A program made the translations under genes and the position numbers. Shown here one piece after another: positions 1 through 5,410 of a stretch of 5,410 nt of DNA; within the stretch, counting starts at the first letter, position 1, and every line of letters begins with the position of its first letter. Origin of the DNA: Magnetovibrio sp. (lineage in GTDB: Bacteria > Pseudomonadota > Alphaproteobacteria > Rhodospirillales > Magnetovibrionaceae); the NCBI GenBank assembly GCA_016763255.1, contig JAESUA010000288.1, forward strand, positions 1-5,410. The letters are read 5' to 3'. The notes beneath the pieces were generated by a model. It was not told where the DNA came from. It made no database searches and saw only the letters and a program-made list of their open reading frames with translations.

Positions 1-539
1 ACGTCGATCTGGGCAAGAAGATCAATTCCGCCGTGTTCCCCGGCCTCCAGGGCGGTCCGCTGATGCATGTCATCGCCGCCAAGGCGGTGGCCTTCGGTGA
101 AGCCCTGCAACCCAGCTTTAAGGCCTATGCCCAGCGCGTGGTCAACAACGCCCAAGCCTTGGCAAAAACCATGATCGATGGCGGATATGCCATCTCCAGC
201 GGCGGCACCGACACTCATCTGATGCTGGTTGATCTGCGCCCCAAGGGTCTCAAGGGCAACGTCGCGGACAACGCCTTGGATCGCGCCGGCATCACTTGCA
301 ACAAAAACGGCATTCCGTTCGACACCGAAAAACCCATGGTCACCTCCGGCGTGCGTTTTGGCACCCCGGCTGGCACCACCCGTGGTTTTGGCATTGAAGA
401 GTTCACGCAAATTGGTCAGATGGCCTGCGAAGTGCTCGACGGTCTGGTGACCAACGGTGCAGAGGGCAACGGCGATGTCGAAGCATCCGTGCGCACCAAG
501 GTCGAAGCGCTGTGTGCGCGCTTCCCGATCTACGGTTAA
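1..539 (+). CDS. glyA: Serine hydroxymethyltransferase, C-terminal part (5' end outside window)
   Basis: Cytosolic PLP enzyme that interconverts serine and glycine while loading a one-carbon unit on tetrahydrofolate. The frame is open from base 3 and ends at TAA 537-539, giving 178 residues, roughly the last 40% of a protein that is usually about 420-430 residues long. Recognition rests on the block [15 protein letters not shown] (codons from about 27), the [12 protein letters not shown] strand, the CNKNGIPFD turn, the segment [15 protein letters not shown] and the terminal ARFPIYG, all close to E. coli GlyA. The arginine at 354-356 matches the family's substrate-carboxylate-binding arginine (Arg363 in E. 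coli). The PLP-binding lysine lies upstream of the window and cannot be checked. No frameshift is seen. A GTG at base 33 is an internal valine codon, not a start. nrdR follows after 27 bases, and no terminator hairpin is visible between them, so read-through is possible. Confidence 0.97.
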   Translation, partial: VDLGKKINSAVFPGLQGGPLMHVIAAKAVAFGEALQPSFKAYAQRVVNNAQALAKTMIDGGYAISSGGTDTHLMLVDLRPKGLKGNVADNALDRAGITCNKNGIPFDTEKPMVTSGVRFGTPAGTTRGFGIEEFTQIGQMACEVLDGLVTNGAEGNGDVEASVRTKVEALCARFPIYG

Positions 540-566
540 TCAAAACGGTAAGAGGGGAGATAATCT

Positions 567-1022
567 ATGCGCTGTCCGTTCTGCGGTAACAACGATACCC
601 AGGTGAAAGACTCGCGTCCCAGCGAGGACAACGCCACCATTCGCCGTCGCCGCTACTGCCCATCGTGTGGCTCACGTTTCACCACCTTTGAACGCGTGCA
701 CTTGCGCGAACTGACGGTGGTCAAAAGCGATGGTGAAAAAGTCCCGTTTGATCGTGAAAAGGTCCAGCGCTCGATGGAAATCGCGCTGCGCAAGCGGCCG
801 ACCACCAGCGATCAAATCGAACGTATCGTCAACGGCATTCAGCGCCACTTGGAAACCTCGGGCGAGACCGAAATCCCGTCTAAGGCGATTGGCGAGTTGA
901 TCATGGAGCGTTTGATGGAAGTCGACAAAGTGGCCTACGTGCGCTTTGCTTCCGTCTATAAAGATTTCCACGAAGTCAAAGACTTCGATGAATTTATTGA
1001 GAAATTAGGTGATCGAAACTAA
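567..1022 (+). CDS. nrdR: Transcriptional repressor NrdR (zinc ribbon plus ATP-cone)
   Basis: Nucleotide-sensing repressor of ribonucleotide reductase genes. It binds ATP/dATP through its ATP-cone and DNA through an N-terminal zinc ribbon. The protein is 151 residues, the usual family length. Zinc ligands are Cys3, Cys6, Cys31 and Cys34 (RCPFCG ... YCPSCG), with the basic IRRRRY run just before the second pair. The ATP-cone covers about residues 49-139, starting [14 protein letters not shown] and containing the typical [13 protein letters not shown] near its end. The ATG at 567 is preceded by a purine-rich GGGGAGA about 7 bases upstream, and the MRCP start is the family's normal N-terminus. 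It sits between glyA and ribD, an arrangement common in Proteobacteria. The last 14 bases overlap ribD, which suggests coupled translation. No NrdR-box-like palindrome pair was seen in this window, so its targets lie elsewhere. Confidence 0.98.
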   Translation: MRCPFCGNNDTQVKDSRPSEDNATIRRRRYCPSCGSRFTTFERVHLRELTVVKSDGEKVPFDREKVQRSMEIALRKRPTTSDQIERIVNGIQRHLETSGETEIPSKAIGELIMERLMEVDKVAYVRFASVYKDFHEVKDFDEFIEKLGDRN

Positions 1023-2115
1023 GGCCCGAGACGAAGATGTTATGCGCGCCGCGCTGGGTTTAGCGCGGCGCGGTCTCGGCAACACTGCGCCCAATCCGGC
1101 GGTGGGCTGTATTCTCGTCAAAGACCATTTGGTGATCGGTCGGGGCTGGACCCAGCCCGGCGGGCGTCCGCACGCAGAAGCCATGGCCTTGGCACAAGCC
1201 GGAGAGGCGGCGCGCGGGGCCACGGCTTATGTCACGCTGGAACCCTGTGCCCATCAAGGACAAACGCCACCCTGCGCCGAACGCCTGGTGGCGGCGGGGG
1301 TTGTGCGCGTGGTCAGCGCCATCACCGACCCCGATACCCGGGTCGCCGGGCGCGGCCACAAAATCCTCACCAATGCAGGCGTTGAAGTGGTCGAAAATGT
1401 CCTTCGAGATGAGGCCTGGGTTGCCAATCTGGGCTTTTTCAAGCGCATTACGCAAGACCGTCCGCAGTTCACCCTGAAACTGGCCACCAGCCAAGACGGC
1501 CGCATTCCGGCCCGTGGATCGCAAGGCCAAGACAAATGGATCACCTCGCCTGAGGCCCGGCTGCGTGGTCATTTGCTGCGCGCCCAGCACGACGCGGTGC
1601 TGTTTGGTATCGGCACGGTGTTGGATGATGACCCTGAATACAGCTGCCGCCTCAAAGGCTTGGAAGACCAAAGTCCGGTGCGGGTGGTGCTCGACAGCCA
1701 GCTTAAGTTGCCCCCGCATTGCAAACTTTTGGACAGCTTAGACGCCTCACCACTGTGGGTGGTGTGCATGGGAAATGCCAATCCGGCGCGCATCCAAGCC
1801 CTGGAAAAACAAGGTGTCACGGTCCTGAAAGCCCCACAAACTCAAACCGGGCGACCGGATGTGACGTGGGTTGCAGGCGAATTGGCCGGGCGCGGTCTCA
1901 ATCGGGTGCTGATCGAAGCCGGACCGGCCATTGTCAGTGCCTTCCTCGAAGCTGACTTGGTCGATGAAATCTATTGGTTTCGTGCTGAAAAGAAGTTGGG
2001 GGGGAGCGGCATGCCCGCATTTCACGATTTTTTGCTGGAAAAACTGGCTTTGGCACCGCAAGCCGTGCTACAGGCAGGGCCAGATAGCTTAGAAATTTAT
2101 CATTTGGGGGCTTGA
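1009..2115 (+). CDS. ribD: Bifunctional RibD: pyrimidine deaminase / 5-amino-6-(5-phosphoribosylamino)uracil reductase
   Basis: Catalyses the second and third steps of riboflavin synthesis: zinc-dependent deamination of the pyrimidine ring, then NADPH-dependent reduction of the ribosyl side chain. It is 368 residues, the normal length. The N-terminal deaminase domain (about 8-150) shows [10 protein letters not shown], the zinc/catalytic HAE at 55-57, and [11 protein letters not shown] with Cys80 and Cys89. The reductase domain follows from about residue 152, with [11 protein letters not shown] (157-166), KWITS (176-180), TVLDDDP and an EAGP nucleotide-site motif at 303-306. Residue 162 is Gln where many homologues have Leu in the SLDGR motif. 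The GTG at 1009 lies inside nrdR (14-base overlap) with a weak GAGA about 6 bases upstream. It is chosen because homologues begin a few residues before the DE-xx-M segment. ATG 1042 is a possible shorter start but would remove that segment. A strong hairpin (1045-1072) lies in the first codons. Confidence 0.96.
   Translation: MIETKARDEDVMRAALGLARRGLGNTAPNPAVGCILVKDHLVIGRGWTQPGGRPHAEAMALAQAGEAARGATAYVTLEPCAHQGQTPPCAERLVAAGVVRVVSAITDPDTRVAGRGHKILTNAGVEVVENVLRDEAWVANLGFFKRITQDRPQFTLKLATSQDGRIPARGSQGQDKWITSPEARLRGHLLRAQHDAVLFGIGTVLDDDPEYSCRLKGLEDQSPVRVVLDSQLKLPPHCKLLDSLDASPLWVVCMGNANPARIQALEKQGVTVLKAPQTQTGRPDVTWVAGELAGRGLNRVLIEAGPAIVSAFLEADLVDEIYWFRAEKKLGGSGMPAFHDFLLEKLALAPQAVLQAGPDSLEIYHLGA
1045..1072 (+). 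other. Perfect GC-rich inverted repeat (potential RNA hairpin) in 5' part of ribD
   Basis: Bases 1045-1055 (CGCGCCGCGCT) are the exact reverse complement of 1062-1072 (AGCGCGGCGCG), leaving a 6-base loop, GGGTTT. Ten of the 11 pairs are G-C, so the RNA hairpin should be very stable. It begins 22 bases after the nrdR stop and directly after the alternative ribD ATG at 1042. No U-run follows on either strand, so it does not look like an intrinsic terminator. It encodes [10 protein letters not shown], a normal family helix, so the repeat may be a by-product of alternating GC-rich Ala/Arg codons. A role in nrdR-ribD coupling is only inferred. Confidence 0.6.
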
Positions 2116-2118
2116 TCC

Positions 2119-2721
2119 GTGTTCACGGGTATCATCACCGATATTGGCCGTATCCGTGCGCTCACCACCACAGGTGAAGGCACAGGAATTGGTCGCCGCT
2201 TTGAGGTCGAAACCCGTTTTGACGTCTCCAGCATCGACATGGGCGGTTCTATTGCCCATGCGGGCGCTTGCATGACCGTGGTCGAGAAGGGCCAAGATTG
2301 GTACGCCATCGAGGTATCCGCCGAAAGTCTATCCAAGACCACGCTCGGTTCTTGGGGCGTGGACACGCGGGTAAATCTGGAACGGGCCATGTGTCTGGGC
2401 GATGAGTTGGGTGGGCACATGGTGTCCGGCCACGTCGATGGTGTCGGCGAGGTCACCGCCCGCGAAAATGATGGTGACAGCGTGCGCTTTAGCATTGTCA
2501 CCCCGGACAATCTCGCCAAATATCTGGCACCGAAGGGATCCATCACCATCGATGGCGTTTCCCTGACGGTGAACGAAGTGCAAAACAATTCATTTGGGAT
2601 CAATGTGATCCCGCATACACAAGACGCCACAACCATTGGCGCGCTCCGGGTTGGGGACAAGGTCAACCTGGAAATCGATATGCTGGCGCGCTATGTTGCG
2701 CGGCTTCTTGGAAAAGAATAA
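2119..2721 (+). CDS. ribE: Riboflavin synthase, alpha subunit
   Basis: Last enzyme of the pathway: a trimer that dismutates two 6,7-dimethyl-8-ribityllumazine molecules into riboflavin plus the RibD-reduced pyrimidine. The protein is 200 residues, normal for the family. It has the diagnostic N-terminus MFTGII and two homologous barrel halves, seen as the internal repeat GGSIAHAGACMTVVE (42-56) and KGSITIDGVSLTVNE in the second half. Ser44 and Cys51 match the E. coli active-site Ser41/Cys48. The GGHMVSGHVDG block (98-108) carries His105, equivalent to E. coli His102. The C-terminal half repeats the fold with VIPHTQDATT and VNLEIDMLARYV. The GTG start at 2119 lies 3 bases after the ribD stop, with a GGGGG Shine-Dalgarno-like run at 2106-2110 inside ribD. 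It is called ribE in alphaproteobacterial usage and ribC in E. coli. Confidence 0.97.
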   Translation: MFTGIITDIGRIRALTTTGEGTGIGRRFEVETRFDVSSIDMGGSIAHAGACMTVVEKGQDWYAIEVSAESLSKTTLGSWGVDTRVNLERAMCLGDELGGHMVSGHVDGVGEVTARENDGDSVRFSIVTPDNLAKYLAPKGSITIDGVSLTVNEVQNNSFGINVIPHTQDATTIGALRVGDKVNLEIDMLARYVARLLGKE

Positions 2722-2734
2722 CAAAACACGCGAG

Positions 2735-2740
2735 TGGGGA
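2735..2740 (+). promoter_or_regulatory. Ribosome binding site that decides the ribBX start
   Basis: The run TGGGGA lies 8 bases before the GTG at 2749. An in-frame upstream GTG at 2734 overlaps this run and has only A/C-rich sequence (ACAAAACACGCGA) before it, with no Shine-Dalgarno match. The spacing therefore favours GTG 2749 over GTG 2734 as the start. This is inference from sequence alone. Confidence 0.6.
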
Positions 2741-2748
2741 ACAAAAAC

Positions 2749-3870
2749 GTGCCGTATAAAGACAAACTTTCACCCATCGAAGACATTATTGAAGACGCGC
2801 GCAATGGCCGCATGTATGTCCTGGTTGACGATGAGGACCGTGAAAACGAAGGGGATCTGGTGATCCCGGCGCAAATGGCGACCCCTGAAGCGATTAACTT
2901 CATGGCCATGTACGGCCGGGGCCTGATTTGCCTAACCTTGACGCGTGCGCGCATCGAGGAGATGGAAATCCCCCATATGATTCAATCCAACGTATCGCGC
3001 CATTCCACCGCGTTTACTGTGTCGATCGAAGCCCGCGAAGGCGTCACCACCGGCATTTCGGCGTCTGATCGCGCCCACACGGTTGCGGTGGCCATCGATC
3101 AGACCAAAAGCAAGGCCGACATCACCACCCCGGGCCACGTGTTCCCGTTGGAAGCGCGTGACGGCGGCGTTTTGGTGCGCGCCGGTCACACCGAAGCGGC
3201 GGTCGATATCTCACGCTTGGCAGGCCTCAACCCATCGGGCGTGATTTGTGAAATCATGAACGAAGACGGCACCATGTCACGCCTTGACGATCTGATTCCG
3301 TTCGCACAAAAACACAATCTGAAGATCGCCACCATCGCCGATTTGATCGCTTATCGCCTTAAAAACGACCATGTGGTCGAAAAAGTCGTGAGCCAACCGT
3401 TCAATTCGATCCACGGCGGCGATTTTGAAATGCATGTCTATCGCTCTGAGCTGGACGGCACCGAACACGTCGCCTTGACCTGCGGCGATGTTTCTTCACC
3501 CGGCCCGGTGACCGTGCGTATGCACGCCATGGACATCATCACCGATGCCTTGGGTGATAACGCATCGGGCAAAGCCGGTGTATTGCAGCGGTCCATGAAA
3601 GCCATAGCCGAGGAAGGCCGTGGCGCAATCGTGGTGATCCGCAACCCCCGTTTTAACGCGTTGTCGGTGCGCAAGCACACCACCGTTGAGGCCGAAGAGG
3701 GCGATGCCGGCGGTGTCGGTGCCCAACTGCGCAACTACGGCGTCGGCGCACAAATTTTGCTGGACCTGGGCATTAAAGAAATGACCTTGTTGTCCAACAC
3801 ACCACGCACCATCATTGGATTGGAAGGTTACGGTTTGACCGTGGCCGGACAAAAACCGATCCCCGAATAA
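2749..3870 (+). CDS. ribB: 3,4-dihydroxy-2-butanone-4-phosphate synthase with degenerate GTP cyclohydrolase II-like C-terminal domain (RibBX type)
   Basis: The RibB domain converts ribulose 5-phosphate to the four-carbon unit of lumazine plus formate, using Mg2+. With GTG 2749 as start the protein is 373 residues; GTG 2734 would add five. RibB covers about residues 1-205: [10 protein letters not shown] (27-36), [22 protein letters not shown] (His130), HTEAAVD with His147, and [10 protein letters not shown] with Glu168. All key motifs look intact. The second half (about 218-373) is RibA-like in length and fold markers ([27 protein letters not shown]). It lacks the three zinc cysteines of GTP cyclohydrolase II: by ungapped alignment to E. 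coli Cys54/65/67 the positions are Asp262, Ser273 and Lys275. The EGRG(I/N)GL segment reads NPRFNALS, and the catalytic Asp of D-x-R is Gln326, although Arg328 remains. Activity as GTP cyclohydrolase II is therefore very unlikely. Automated annotation may name it ribBA; the variant is known as RibBX. It lies 27 bases after ribE. Confidence 0.94.
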   Translation: MPYKDKLSPIEDIIEDARNGRMYVLVDDEDRENEGDLVIPAQMATPEAINFMAMYGRGLICLTLTRARIEEMEIPHMIQSNVSRHSTAFTVSIEAREGVTTGISASDRAHTVAVAIDQTKSKADITTPGHVFPLEARDGGVLVRAGHTEAAVDISRLAGLNPSGVICEIMNEDGTMSRLDDLIPFAQKHNLKIATIADLIAYRLKNDHVVEKVVSQPFNSIHGGDFEMHVYRSELDGTEHVALTCGDVSSPGPVTVRMHAMDIITDALGDNASGKAGVLQRSMKAIAEEGRGAIVVIRNPRFNALSVRKHTTVEAEEGDAGGVGAQLRNYGVGAQILLDLGIKEMTLLSNTPRTIIGLEGYGLTVAGQKPIPE

Positions 3871-3892
3871 TCGACGTTTAAGGAAAAACAAG

Positions 3893-4351
3893 ATGGCCAC
3901 TAAGGTTCTCATCATCGTCGCTCCATTTTACCAGCACATCACAGATCATTTGGTGGATGGTGCTTTGGCCAAATTGAAAGAAGCCGGTATCGCCCACGAC
4001 ATCATCACGGTGCCCGGCGCATTCGAAGTGCCAGGGGTCATCACCTTTGCGGAATTGGCGCAAGAAGATCATCCGATCGCGTCCAAGCACTATGACGGCT
4101 ATGTGGCGCTGGGCTGTGTGATCCGTGGCGAAACCAGCCACTATGATTATGTGGCGGGTGAAAGCTGCCGGGCGCTGATGGATCTATCATTGGCTGGCAC
4201 AGCGATTGGCAACGGAATCTTGACGGTCGAAAACGAAGCCCAAGCGTTGGTCCGCGCAGGCGTCGATCAGGTCGACAAAGGTGGCGATGCCGCCGAAGCC
4301 TGCTTACGCATGATCGAAGTGCGCGCCAGCCTGATGCAGGGACACGCCTGA
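3893..4351 (+). CDS. ribH: 6,7-dimethyl-8-ribityllumazine synthase
   Basis: Condenses the RibD-derived pyrimidine with the RibB product to form lumazine, the substrate of RibE. The enzyme is usually a 60-mer or smaller pentamer-based assembly. The 152-residue length is typical. Motifs run in order: the substrate loop APFYQHI (10-16), VPGAFEVP (40-47), [16 protein letters not shown] (72-87) with catalytic His83, [18 protein letters not shown] (106-123) with conserved Arg121, and [13 protein letters not shown]. The first loop has Pro11 where most homologues have Arg in the ARFN/ARFY motif; all else looks functional. ATG 3893 has a clear TAAGGA site ending 8 bases upstream, the best Shine-Dalgarno of the riboflavin genes. 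It starts 22 bases after ribBX stops, and its TGA overlaps the nusB ATG by one base (TGATG), which indicates translational coupling. Confidence 0.96.
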   Translation: MATKVLIIVAPFYQHITDHLVDGALAKLKEAGIAHDIITVPGAFEVPGVITFAELAQEDHPIASKHYDGYVALGCVIRGETSHYDYVAGESCRALMDLSLAGTAIGNGILTVENEAQALVRAGVDQVDKGGDAAEACLRMIEVRASLMQGHA

Positions 4352-4839
4352 TGAGTGCTAAATTCAATGCTAAAGCGCGTTCAGCCGCCCGTATGGCGGC
4401 GGTTCAATCGTTGTACGAACTCGACATGGTCGAGGGTGATATCGATCCGGTTTTGCGCACCTTCATCGAAAAACGCTGGACCGTGCCGGTCGAAGACGAA
4501 GACGGTGATGAAATTGGTGAGGTTGATTTTCTCGACCCCGACAAAAGCTTTCTCATCGAACTGGTGCGCGGTGTTGTTGATCGCCAGACCCAGATCGATG
4601 AACTTCTCAACGGTGCCTTGGGCGAAAAGTGGACGGTTGCTCGGCTGGAAGTTTTGCTGCGTGCGGTCCTGCGTTCCGGTACCTTCGAGTTGATGGCAAA
4701 ATCCGACATCCCGGCCAAGGTCGTGATCAACGAATACATGGATGTTGCCAATGCGTTTTTCAGCGAAGGCGAACCCAAAATGGTCAATGGCGTGCTCGAT
4801 AAACTGGCTCATGTGCTGCGCGACGGGACCATGGACTAA
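4351..4839 (+). CDS. nusB: Transcription antitermination factor NusB
   Basis: RNA-binding protein that pairs with ribosomal protein S10 (NusE) on boxA RNA to promote antitermination in rRNA operons. It is all-helical. The protein is 162 residues, longer than the 139 of E. coli. The N-terminal basic helix ARSAARMAAVQSLYELDM (9-26) matches the boxA-binding region. LLRAVLRSGTFEL, DIPAKVVINEYMDVA and the terminal VNGVLDKLAHVL (145-156) are family signatures. The extra length is largely a stretch at about 43-64 that is strongly acidic from 48 to 64 (10 Asp/Glu in 17 residues). Longer NusB proteins are common in alphaproteobacteria, so this is a lineage feature rather than a fault. ATG 4351 overlaps the ribH stop by one base, and AGGGA (4338-4342) gives a ribosome binding site 8 bases upstream. 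The ribH-nusB pairing is widespread in Proteobacteria. Confidence 0.97.
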   Translation: MSAKFNAKARSAARMAAVQSLYELDMVEGDIDPVLRTFIEKRWTVPVEDEDGDEIGEVDFLDPDKSFLIELVRGVVDRQTQIDELLNGALGEKWTVARLEVLLRAVLRSGTFELMAKSDIPAKVVINEYMDVANAFFSEGEPKMVNGVLDKLAHVLRDGTMD

Positions 4840-4847
4840 GCCCCGAC

Positions 4848-4857
4848 AAGGAGAGGA
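4848..4857 (+). promoter_or_regulatory. Strong Shine-Dalgarno of thiL
   Basis: AAGGAGAGGA contains a near-perfect Shine-Dalgarno core in the 25-base nusB-thiL gap. The GAGAGGA part ends 7 bases before GTG 4865, which supports that codon as the thiL start. Confidence 0.75.
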
Positions 4858-4864
4858 CGGTCCT

Positions 4865-5410
4865 GTGACTGATCACAACTCCGGTCAAGAATTCAGTATT
4901 ATTTCCAAGTACTTTCGCCCCTTAGCCGAAGGGGCGAAAGGGGCCTTGGGTCTGCTTGACGATGCCGCGCTGATACAGGTGCCTCGTGGTCAGGAATTGG
5001 TCATCACCACCGATGCACTGGTTGGCGGCGTGCACTTTTTGGAGTCTCTCAGCCCGCAAGACATCGCCCATAAGGTGGTCGGCGCAAACCTGTCCGACTT
5101 GGCCGCCATGGGGGCCATGCCCAGGGCCGTGTTCTTGGCCGCGCAATTTAGCCAAGTCCAAGATGAAGCCTGGATCGCAGCCTTTGCAGACGGCCTCAAA
5201 TCGGCACTGGCACCTTCGGGTGCAAAACTCATGGGCGGGGATACGGTATCGACCCCGGGGCCGATGGCTTTTACGTTAACCGCCCTCGGCCATGTGGCAT
5301 CAGGCCATGCCCTCAAACGATCCGGGGCATGCCCTGGTGATCTCGTGTTTGTCACCGGGACCATTGGTGACGGCGCGCTCGGCCTGGCGGTGCTGCGGGG
5401 ACAAACCGCG
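4865..5410 (+). CDS. thiL: Thiamine-monophosphate kinase, N-terminal part (3' end outside window)
   Basis: Phosphorylates thiamine monophosphate with ATP to give thiamine diphosphate, the active cofactor; cytosolic, PurM/AIRS-like fold. 182 codons are visible with no stop before the window edge, a little over half of a typical 320-340-residue protein. Motifs in order: EFSIISKYF near the start, GALGLLDDAAL (26-36) with the metal-binding DD at 32-33, TTDALVGGVHF (48-58), ANLSDLAAMGA (74-84), MGGDTV (123-128), KRSGACPGD (151-159) and VTGTIGDGALGLAVL (163-177). These match E. coli ThiL closely. The start is GTG 4865, preceded by AAGGAGAGGA. It follows nusB by 25 bases, as in many Proteobacteria where nusB-thiL is conserved. 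Codons 16-26 contain a perfect 12-base inverted repeat. No frameshift is apparent; the C-terminal half cannot be judged. Confidence 0.95.
   Translation, partial: MTDHNSGQEFSIISKYFRPLAEGAKGALGLLDDAALIQVPRGQELVITTDALVGGVHFLESLSPQDIAHKVVGANLSDLAAMGAMPRAVFLAAQFSQVQDEAWIAAFADGLKSALAPSGAKLMGGDTVSTPGPMAFTLTALGHVASGHALKRSGACPGDLVFVTGTIGDGALGLAVLRGQTA
4912..4940 (+). other. Perfect 12-base inverted repeat (potential RNA hairpin) in 5' part of thiL
   Basis: Bases 4912-4923 (CTTTCGCCCCTT) are the exact reverse complement of 4929-4940 (AAGGGGCGAAAG), with a 5-base AGCCG loop. It lies 47 bases after the thiL GTG and encodes the FRPLAEGAKG region. The downstream base run is GGGCCTTGGG on the + strand, and the - strand continuation (TACTTGGAAATAAT) is not T-rich, so it is not an intrinsic terminator on either strand. 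No regulatory role is known; chance or a translation-tuning element are both possible. Confidence 0.6.

Noticed and set aside
540..566. NrdR box or promoter in the glyA-nrdR gap
   Set aside because: The 27-base gap holds only the nrdR ribosome site; no palindromic box or -35/-10 pair can be recognised.
1045..1072. Intrinsic terminator between nrdR and ribD
   Set aside because: The stem is strong, but no U-run follows it on either strand and it lies inside the ribD coding sequence.
1326..1345. Small palindrome around ACCCGGGT in ribD
   Set aside because: A short GC-rich repeat within conserved coding sequence, expected by chance at this base composition.
1060..1719. A 219-codon open frame on the - strand opposite ribD
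   Set aside because: The translation shows no family signature, and the opposite strand is clearly RibD with all catalytic motifs.
2124..2158. Imperfect stem at the start of ribE (CACGGGTA with TATCCGTG)
   Set aside because: Only 8 pairs including a G-U, with a 19-base loop; not distinguishable from chance.
2100..2666. A 188-codon open frame on the - strand spanning almost all of ribE
   Set aside because: It is antisense to an intact, well-recognised riboflavin synthase, has no recognisable protein motif and reflects codon bias of the + strand gene.
2734..2736. GTG 2734 as the ribBX start
   Set aside because: It has no Shine-Dalgarno upstream and overlaps the TGGGGA that is correctly placed for GTG 2749; it would add only five residues before the conserved region.
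3496..3915. A 139-codon open frame on the - strand opposite the end of ribBX
   Set aside because: Shadow of the RibX domain coding strand; no motifs and no convincing ribosome site.
4912..4940. Intrinsic terminator after nusB
   Set aside because: The hairpin lies inside thiL and is followed by GGGCCTTGGG rather than a U-run; the opposite strand has no U-run either.

Overview
This is a dense, single-strand housekeeping cluster. The gene families, their order, the GC-rich third positions and the frequent GTG starts point to an alphaproteobacterium, probably of the Rhodospirillales type; that placement is inferred, since no rRNA or other taxonomic marker is present. Eight genes lie on the + strand: the 3' part of glyA, then nrdR, ribD, ribE, a ribB-type gene with a degenerate RibA-like tail (ribBX), ribH, nusB and the 5' part of thiL. 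Gaps are 27 bases or less and two junctions overlap, so nrdR to thiL reads as one operon. glyA could belong to the same transcript. No gene-free stretch longer than 27 bases exists, and no promoter, intrinsic terminator, FMN riboswitch, tRNA, mobile element or CRISPR array was seen.

Layout: 1-539 carries the C-terminal 178 residues of serine hydroxymethyltransferase. Bases 567-1022 encode the ribonucleotide-reductase repressor NrdR. Bases 1009-4351 hold the riboflavin block (RibD, RibE, RibBX, RibH). Bases 4351-4839 encode the antitermination factor NusB. Base 4865 to the window end encodes the first 182 residues of thiamine-monophosphate kinase.

How the genes work together: RibD converts the product of GTP cyclohydrolase II into the pyrimidinedione. 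The RibB half of RibBX makes 3,4-dihydroxy-2-butanone 4-phosphate from ribulose 5-phosphate. RibH condenses the two into lumazine, and RibE dismutates lumazine to riboflavin. The only missing step is GTP cyclohydrolase II: the RibA-like half of RibBX lacks all three zinc cysteines and other catalytic residues, so a separate ribA is expected elsewhere. NrdR, NusB and ThiL are frequent neighbours of riboflavin genes in Proteobacteria and are not riboflavin enzymes.

I found no undescribed system. The points most worth a second look are two perfect inverted repeats that could form strong RNA hairpins just inside the 5' ends of ribD and thiL, the degenerate RibA domain, and a few residue substitutions in otherwise conserved motifs.
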